A stretch of 64,000 nt of DNA, taken from assembly GCA_039602395.1 (NCBI GenBank), contig JBCNJP010000008.1, forward strand, positions 23,391,817-23,455,816, in the 5' to 3' direction. The translations under genes and the position numbers were made by a program. The notes under the pieces were generated by a model. That model searched no databases, was not told where the DNA came from, and worked only from the letters and a program-made list of their open reading frames with translations. Shown piece after piece: positions 57,862 to 64,000 of this stretch. Source of the stretch: Deinandra increscens subsp. villosa (taxonomy: Eukaryota > Streptophyta > Magnoliopsida > Asterales > Asteraceae). Position 1 is the stretch's first letter; each line of letters opens with the position of its first letter.

Positions 57862-58087
57862 GGCTTTTCGTAGTGGGAGGTGGTGATGGCGCTATGGCGC
57901 CCCCTATAGCGCCCCACCGTAGTGGGGATAGCGCCCATGGCGCCGGAAAGTGAGAGAGGGGAGGCGTGATGCTGGTAACGCCCAAGCCCCATTTCTCCTA
58001 ACATGGCGCCCCGGGGGGTGGGAGAGGGGCGTTATAGGGGCGTTATGGGCTCCATGGCGCCTCCATGGAGCCCCACTACGGATAGCC
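57862..58087. mobile_element. GC-rich Tourist-like MITE
   Basis: 226 bp, ends GGCTTTTCGTAGTGGG / CCCCACTACGGATAGCC, TAA on both sides (57859-57861, 58088-58090). The inside is a stack of ATGGCGCC and GGGCGTTA palindromes, far richer in GC than the surroundings. Confidence 0.83.
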
Positions 58088-58607
58088 TAAGGGAGATGAA
58101 CTTGTGAAGCGAATAAGAAAACCGAATAAAAATGGTGAAAAAATATGAATGAAAAGGCCGAATAATTTGTGAATCTCCAGGAAGATCTACAAATTGTGTT
58201 GATGAGGGCTGCTTGATTCATGTAACTATGTATATGAACATATTAATGGTTGATTATTTACAGCACAATAATAATTACATAAAAATGAGGAACAAACTGT
58301 GGCATCTGGCATTTCATCAAACACCTTAGGTGCATCATAAACTCTACACCAATAACTCATCAATCAAAAGGGTTTTTACCCACTTTGAAAATGATTGAAG
58401 CTTCCATATACAAAATAAACCAGTTCACATAACAAATCATCAAAAACACCAAGCAACTCCACAAAATAGAACATAATTCAAGTATAGAATATTTGATAAA
58501 CCAATATATTCATAATTATACTATAAAACTCAAATAGGATCATTGATTGAAGATATAAAGTCAATGTTTTTTGGTAAGAAATAGAAAGTTTGAAATACAC
58601 GGAAAAT
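58088..58607. other. no recognisable feature
   Basis: AT-rich intergenic DNA. Confidence 0.5.
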
Positions 58608-58622
58608 TGAACAATGCGATTC

Positions 58623-58882
58623 TTTTTTTTTTGAACGGCTAACGAATGTCCCGGAAAACTCGGGGACTATTTACACCAGTTGAGCTCATTCCAGGAAAAA
58701 TCCACCTCCGCGAGCGGCCGGGTGGTAAAACCTGGGAGCTCAGGGATCGAACTTGTGACCTTACAGCCCCAAGTCTCCCCTCATCGCCAATGCCCCTCCC
58801 AAAGTGTTGCCCGTAAGAATCGAACCTGTGTCTCAAGTAGAGAACATAGGCTTCTTACCACTACACCACAATGGGAGTTGCA
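58623..58882 (-). mobile_element. SINE with intact 15-bp target duplication
   Basis: Minus strand: tRNA-like head CATTGTGGTGTAGTGGTAAG (A-box, ~58855-58874), B-box GGTTCGATTC (58817-58826), body, tail GTTAGCCGTTC and a run of 10 As (58623-58632). Flanked by TGAACAATGCGATTC at 58608-58622 and 58883-58897. Complete copy of a plant tRNA-derived SINE. Confidence 0.92.
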
Positions 58883-59079
58883 TGAACAATGCGATTCAAA
58901 AGTTGAAACACAAACCTTGGTCGATTCATCTCAAAAGTGATGTAAGTGGGGACAATTTTACTCAAGAGGGTATGGTGGATGAGGCATCTTGAAGAGATCC
59001 AGTTTGAAAATATTATCTTTACATCTTATGTTTTAATTTACTGTTTTTTTTTTTTTTAATTTTCTTTAAGACGGCTTCT

Positions 59080-59457
59080 TATTATATGGGCCCTCCAAAA
59101 GAAAAGAAAAACTAAACTAAACTAGGGCTCCTTCTTAATTCCTTCAGCAAACATAAAGTCACATAGTCCCGTCTCCCTGCCTCTTTCACGGTTTCACAAT
59201 TCAGGTATCAATCGCCCCTAATTAACTCTTAATTGGGTTCTTAATTTGGTTCTGTGATTTTCACTATCATCCGATCTGAGAAAAAAACTCTGAATTTTCA
59301 CAGAGACAGAGAGTGTATTTTGGAAATTGTTCATCAAAAAGAGGGTTTTTGATGTTTTTTCTTTAATCTTTTCGAAAATTTTATTTGTGATTTTGGGGGT
59401 AAAGTCTGTTTTTTTATTGTGCTTGAGTTAGCTGTGGTTTAATGATGTTTGAATTAG
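59080..59457 (+). promoter_or_regulatory. promoter and 5' leader of the F-box gene
   Basis: TATATGGGCCC at ~59083 contains a site II type TGGGCC motif, common in plant housekeeping promoters. The sequence from ~59160 on looks like a CT-rich leader. TTCAG|GTATCAA near 59203 could be a leader splice donor, unproved. Confidence 0.4.
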
Positions 59458-61766
59458 ATGGAGACAAAGCAGAATTCTGTAGATCACAAGTTTCCTTCCC
59501 AGTGGTTCATTGCTCAGAACCTGGAATCTGATACCCAGATTGCTTACACCATAGACAACATGCAGTATAGTTACGAGTATCGAATTAGTGAGTTGCAAGG
59601 AAGACGAATCCGGGCATGTTACCATGGATGGATGATTCTCTCCAACCATCCGGACAACATCTTGTGGTCTCTTTGGAATCCACTCACCTCTAAGTTGATT
59701 CATCTCCCACCTTTGATTAATGAAGATAAACACCCTCACGAATGTTGTTTGTCGGCTCCTCCTGATGATCAAGGATCGTTTTTGCTGTTAACAAAAGCCA
59801 AAGTTCCTACCGTTGTTCTTTGTCGGCTAGACTGTAACAGAAAATGGACTGAAATATCGTATGATGAACAACTCAAGAGCATAAGGGGTGAAGATTATTC
59901 TTTCCTTGAAATAACATGTTCTGAACTATTTTCGAGCATAAGCGGCCCAGATGAATGTTTCCTGGAACGTCCAACTTGTTGCAATGGTAAAATATATGCC
60001 ATGACAATGGGGGGTTGTTATATGTTTGTTATACAGGTTGACATTGTGGTTAAAGGTGAAGAAGTTGGGATAAGCCTAATGCCGTTTGTGGAAATCCCTA
60101 GCATGTCTTACAATCTTTGTCCGGCCCATAATAATTTCAACAGCATTGATCGTTTCGTAAAAGGATCCGGTAAAGATCTGTTTTGCATTGGTCTATGTTT
60201 TACATATGAAACAGCGATTGGTAACGTGTACTTGTTTAAACTGGATTTTACTAGTATGATGTGGGAGGAAATGGTGGACCTCAAAGATGCAATATTTTTT
60301 CTAGAAGTTGCAAGTGGTTACTCAACATGCTACTATGATTCTCTAGTTAACTCAGAGGTCGGGGGTTATGTACATATTATTGGTGAGTCGGGAAAAGTAA
60401 TATACTCGTATCATGCAAAAGATAGAACTATGTCCGTATCGTCTACGCCTCTTGTAGTACAAAAAAGCCAAGTGTCCGCATGGGCCATGCTTGAATCGAG
60501 GTATCACATATATTTATTTTGTGATTTTGATTTTATTTTAGATAGAAAATGCTTTCTTATTGTCATATTTTGTGTAGGTTAGAAATTGATCTTGCTGAAT
60601 CTAAGCAAGAAGAAGAAGAGGACAAGGATACCGAGATAGTCGTAAGAGGGATTGAGGGTGACGAGTCTGAATTTGATATCACAACAGGTGAGTCACACCT
60701 ACTCCATATACCAGTCGATGTTTTGAAGATGATAATGGAGCTTTGTACCGGTAGAGAATACATGAGGTTTCGTGCTACATGCAAACTTTGTTATTCGGTA
60801 GCACCTCCGATTCTTCAATGGAGGAGCAAGACAACATTAAGGAGATTGCAGATGTACTCGTTAGGCTCACCATTGTTGATGGTATTTGACAATTATCGGG
60901 GAATTATCACTTTTATAGATCCCACAAGCGATGATAGGCATTTTATTAAAATACCTCAAGAACTGAAGGGTAACTACCAGATATATTGTTCCAAGTATGG
61001 TTGGGTGTTGATGTATGAAATTGATGGATCCATGGTGTTTTTCAACCCATTCACATATGATATTCGTGAGCTTCCAGTGGCGCCTTATATAGAAAGCCTT
61101 TGTTTCTCAGCGCCACCTACTTCACCCGATTGTATGGTTGTTGGATTTACAGCTAGTGATGAATGGCCTATGTTCTTCCACTTTGTATCTCGGGAACCAG
61201 TATGGTACAAATCTCGTTTGAATTTTGGTGACGTTCCATGTTCTTATCACTTTCCAACATTCAATGGCCGAGATGTTTATGCCTTGTGTAACAATAAAGG
61301 ACTTGACGTTTTTAGAGGCATGGTTGGAGGTGAACACACGTGGGAGGTTTTTTTTGATGAAGCCGCAAGAAGTGGTTGCAAATCTCCGGCGCAGTATTTT
61401 CTATCAAATTGTGATCAACATTCTTTACTAGTTATCGTGGGTCAGTTTGGAGAATCGGTTGAGGTGTTCATAGCAACCGAGTCTTCAGAAGAATGGGAGA
61501 AAATAGATACGTTGGGAAAACACATGATTTATATTTCCGGTACATCATGTATCTGCCTTGAAGCCAAATCACCAGAAATGGGGAACAAGATCTACTTTCC
61601 AAGATTATTGCATAGCGACGAGACGGGTATAGTCTTCTATTCTCTTGAAACATGCATGTATCACACATTTGATGGCAAAAATATCCAAGAAAGTTTTGGT
61701 GCTGATTTATTTGGAACTAAACATCTTTGTTGTCCTCATACATGGATTGAACCATGTTGGTCCTAA
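59458..61766 (+). CDS. F-box protein with two DUF295 (KIB1-4 beta-propeller) units
   Basis: Two exons, 59458-60500 and 60578-61766; the 77-base intron has GTATCA and TTTGTGTAG ends, and the frame is kept (exon 1 ends in phase 2), giving 743 codons. Residues ~30-345 form a DUF295 unit (WSLWNPLTSKLIHLPPL, LSAPPDDQGS, CNGKIYAM). Residues ~350-385 are an acidic linker. Residues ~388-428 are the F-box (LLHIPVDVLKMIMELC, RFRATCKLCYSV). Residues ~440-735 are a second DUF295 unit (FFNPFTYDIRELPV, FSAPPTSPDCMVVGF, FNGRDVYALCNNKGLDVF). F-box proteins bring targets to SCF ubiquitin ligases via SKP1; the target is unknown. The N-terminal unit has no F-box of its own. No stops or frameshifts, so probably functional. 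Related Arabidopsis proteins are named F-box/kelch At1g57790-like. Confidence 0.85.
60501..60577 (+). other. intron of the F-box gene
   Basis: 77 bases, AT-rich, GTATCAC...TTTTGTGTAG. Without splicing, exon 1 reads on 25 more codons to a stop at 60580-60582. Confidence 0.8.
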
Positions 61767-61867
61767 GATATACTGCACTGCACTGTGTTACATTAGTAAT
61801 TTTTAAGTTATTTTTAGTGCTAACTTGTGTAATTAAATAACGTTCCTTATGATTTGGTCTCCTTTGT

Positions 61868-61880
61868 AGCCAATAAAACT
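61868..61880 (+). terminator. polyadenylation signal of the F-box gene
   Basis: CCAATAAAAC about 105 bases after the stop codon, followed by a T-rich stretch. Confidence 0.5.
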
Positions 61881-61889
61881 TTATTTTAC

Positions 61890-62282
61890 ATGTTACTGCA
61901 GCTTAGTTGTATGGTTTTTGTATATTGTGTTACTGAACATTTGTCATCGTGATTATGAGACTCGGTTGAATCATTATTTACATTTACACAATGTTATATT
62001 TTACTGTATTGATCTAAAGGGCCGTTAATCTATGAGCTAGCTAGAAATTTATTTATATAATATTACAATTAACAAAGGTCGGTCGGTGCCTCTCATATGG
62101 TGTGGTGTATTCCCCAACTCCACCTGATTAGCTAAGGAAGATGATGAACGCCGAAGAGATGGTGGAAGTTTTGCCAATCAATTGGAAAATCGAGGTTGCC
62201 ATATCACATATGCCGCCATGGTGAACTATCATCTCTATACTACGGAAGTCATGTCAAGTTTTGATCATCACTTTTGTCTCTA
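61890..62282. other. no recognisable feature
   Basis: Intergenic DNA between the F-box gene and the LINE tail. Confidence 0.5.
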
Positions 62283-62640
62283 ATTTTTTTTTAACGGTCA
62301 TTCATTCAATAAAACGAAACTAGCAAGACGTTAGTGTTACATAGGCAAAGAAAAGAAAAAGAAAAATTACACCAATCATTCCACGAAATATAAGAAAGTC
62401 TTCCTCTATATCCACGATCTCCTCACGTTTGTCAAATTTGTTGTTGAACGTTTGGTTGTTTCTAGCCTTCCAAATGCACCATAGAGTGGATAACATAATT
62501 CCATGAATCATCTTCTTAAGGGAAGTAGACAATGGCCATCCATCAAGGGCATTAATGACGTCCACGACCGAAATAAGAAGAGTCGTCGGGGCTTTGCACC
62601 ACCTCAAGATACTATACCAAACCCACTAATCTACCTACAG
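62283..62640 (-). mobile_element. 5'-truncated LINE (3' end)
   Basis: Minus strand: WCKAPTTLLISVVDV and KKMIHGIMLSTLWCIWKARNNQTF belong to the region after RT (zf-RVT neighbourhood) of plant L1-type LINEs; ORF ends near 62320, then a short 3' tail and a run of As (62283-62291). Truncated at the 5' side near 62640 by another element's LTR. Confidence 0.75.
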
Positions 62641-62642
62641 TT

Positions 62643-63010
62643 TGATAGCGGAAGCGGATAGAAAACCCTTGATCTATGTCAAGGAATGAAAACCTAGCGT
62701 GATGGATAGTAAACCTTGATCTATGTCAAGAAAATGAAAACCTAGCCCCCAAAACCCGGTGCTAGAAACCCTGGATAAACCTCCAAGAAGAATAACTTTT
62801 ATTTAGTCAAAAATCCACCCCCCAATAATAAATTACAAAGTTCTTAAATAGTTAAACAAAAACTTGGAAAACAAGATAACATCTAATAAGGAAAGTATTA
62901 AATAATAAATAAACTATTTAAAATAAAATATTGATAAAATCTTCAACCCGACGGAGACGGGTCTTGGACTTCCGGACGGGCTCAGGTCGGGTTCGTCTAG
63001 ATCGCCATCA
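62643..63010 (-). repeat. 3' LTR of a further Ty3-like element
   Basis: 368 bp. In element sense it starts TGATGGCGATC (63010) directly after the polypurine tract AAGAGGGGGAGAA (63011-63023) and ends CCGCTATCA (62643), so the ends are inverted copies. Carries a 30-base tandem duplication (TTGATCTATGTCAAG..., 62667 and 62711). Confidence 0.75.
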
Positions 63011-64000
63011 TTCTCCCCCTCTTCGAAAAAAACTCGTCCTCGAGTTTCATTGTTGGATCAGGACCCCCGGGATCAAACGGAAAGTTACGGGTCTCTGACG
63101 ACTTTAAGCGCATACCATGCGCACCGATGGGCCCCGGGTCTATCGGGTTACCGGGTCCTTCCACATCCTTTTCCCTCTCCCTCTCTTCGAAAAAGACTCG
63201 TCCTCGTGTCTTGAGAATGTCGAAAAGATTGGTTCCTTTTTGTCTCAGACGGACACTAAATGACGAGTAAAACCTGCGAAGATAGACCTTGGTGGCTCCA
63301 AAGATGAAGAGAATTGGATAATAAAAAATAGTGAATTTTTTATAATTGACCACCGCTTGATAAACATCATTCACGTTTAAAGTTTTAAAACCCAAATCAT
63401 GTGGATAACTCCAAAATTCGAACCTGATATTGTATGGAAAAAAATTAGCAAATTGGAATTCCATCCACATGCGAATTAAAATTTTGAATACGACATATTG
63501 CATTCCCACCCCTGCATCCAATTTCAAACTTATATATTGATGCATATTAAATGCATTGAAGATGTGCGATTTTTTTTCTATTGCTACACCCAAGTTATTT
63601 GTTGACGGGGCCTTCCATATCTCTACATCTTCGGCTAGCTTTTGGTAAACCGAGGTAGCAAACCAAACAAAATAACCACCGGATTTTATAAGACGGTTGA
63701 GTTTTAATGGAAGTTTTCCACCTTGTCGATCAGAAGAGACCGCCTCTTGCACCGCTAGTCTATCCGCATGATCGACACCGTCTTTCTCTTTCACTTGTTC
63801 ATCAGTTTCTACCAATTCTTCGTCTTGAACAGTAATCCAACCCAAAAGTTGTTGGATCAACAAACACTCTTCCATGTCAGGCACCACCCCGTCTTCATCA
63901 TACATGGGTGTGCCTTCATAAAACGTACACAACTCGAGTTCACGAACTCGTTGTTGCAAACTCTTGATTTCTTCTGCATACCTCGGGTCACGATAGTAGT
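62997..64000 (-). CDS. 320+ codon ORF of the Ty3-like element, 5' end off window
   Basis: Minus-strand frame, first ATG in window 63959; upstream codons (YYRDPRYAEEIKSLQQ) are open to the window edge, so the true start lies beyond. The beginning resembles the N-terminus of plant Ty3 gag (coiled coil LQQRVRELEL). The middle (YFVWFATSVYQKLAEDVE, FGATKVYLRRFYSSFSV) I do not recognise. The end covers two polypurine-like blocks, read as TRGRVFFEERERE and LEDEFFSKRGRMM. Ends inside the LTR. Probably an internally deleted, non-autonomous element. Confidence 0.5.
   Translation of the reverse strand, partial: YYRDPRYAEEIKSLQQRVRELELCTFYEGTPMYDEDGVVPDMEECLLIQQLLGWITVQDEELVETDEQVKEKDGVDHADRLAVQEAVSSDRQGGKLPLKLNRLIKSGGYFVWFATSVYQKLAEDVEIWKAPSTNNLGVAIEKKSHIFNAFNMHQYISLKLDAGVGMQYVVFKILIRMWMEFQFANFFPYNIRFEFWSYPHDLGFKTLNVNDVYQAVVNYKKFTIFYYPILFIFGATKVYLRRFYSSFSVRLRQKGTNLFDILKTRGRVFFEEREREKDVEGPGNPIDPGPIGAHGMRLKSSETRNFPFDPGGPDPTMKLEDEFFSKRGRMMAI

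Noticed and set aside
58817..58875. tRNA gene suggested by A- and B-box sequences
   Set aside because: No cloverleaf completes; an A-tail and a 15-bp target duplication show it is a SINE.
60549..61766. Second, separate F-box gene starting at the ATG at 60549
   Set aside because: That ATG lies in the intron; splicing joins the frames in phase, and no promoter separates the units.

Overview
The window is nuclear DNA of a flowering plant. It is AT-rich and packed with nested LTR retrotransposons (Ty3/gypsy and Ty1/copia), MITEs, SINEs, a LINE tail and a Helitron-like end, and it holds one clear host gene, a plant-specific F-box/DUF295 gene. The flavour of the retrotransposon proteins resembles what I remember from Asteraceae genomes (sunflower, lettuce, Tanacetum), but the species cannot be fixed from this sequence alone. 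Two runs of exactly 500 N (20887-21386, 45999-46498) are fixed-size scaffold gaps. Region 1-18197: at least four related Ty3/gypsy copies of one family, probably the Tat lineage. The family has ~375 bp LTRs that begin TGATGA and end TCATCA, a primer site beginning TTGGCGCC, a ~146-codon leader ORF, an array of hairpins, gag, pol (protease DTGSA, RT YVDD, RNase H) and, antisense near the 3' end, an extra gene of the 'putative gypsy type transposon' (PF04195-like) kind with its own TATA box and an intron. A solo LTR with a 5-bp target duplication, a LTR cut into copia gag, and mosaic joins show repeated nesting and recombination. All copies that can be compared share the same broken gag codon, and two share the same RT frameshift. 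Region 18198-37380: Ty1/copia elements of the Sirevirus type. Two copies (inverted to each other) go straight from the end of a long, two-zinc-knuckle gag to the 3' spacer and lack pol; a third has RT-RNase H and a downstream extra ORF. Their LTR or leader regions carry dense arrays of short words, a different word in each element. All three 3' spacers carry a three-hairpin array whose stem sequences differ but stay complementary. This is the most unusual structure I found. A second antisense-ORF/TATA/LTR arrangement lies at 21981-23230, and fragments of the first family are interleaved at 28850-30041. Region 37380-59080: mostly intergenic DNA with small DNA transposons (two Tourist-like MITEs of one family, a GC-rich Tourist-like MITE, a hAT-like MITE with 9-bp flanking duplication, long inverted-repeat elements), a Harbinger-type ORF1 pseudogene, a Helitron-like element, two SINEs, AT microsatellites and four long G/C homopolymers. 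Weak evidence suggests remnants of a minus-strand gene at 53464-53790. Region 59080-61890: the F-box/DUF295 gene, two exons, 743 codons, intact. Region 61890-64000: a 5'-truncated LINE and the 3' end (LTR, polypurine tract, 320-codon ORF) of a further Ty3-like element running off the window. The coding content is therefore almost all selfish DNA; the F-box gene is the only locus I would call a working host gene.
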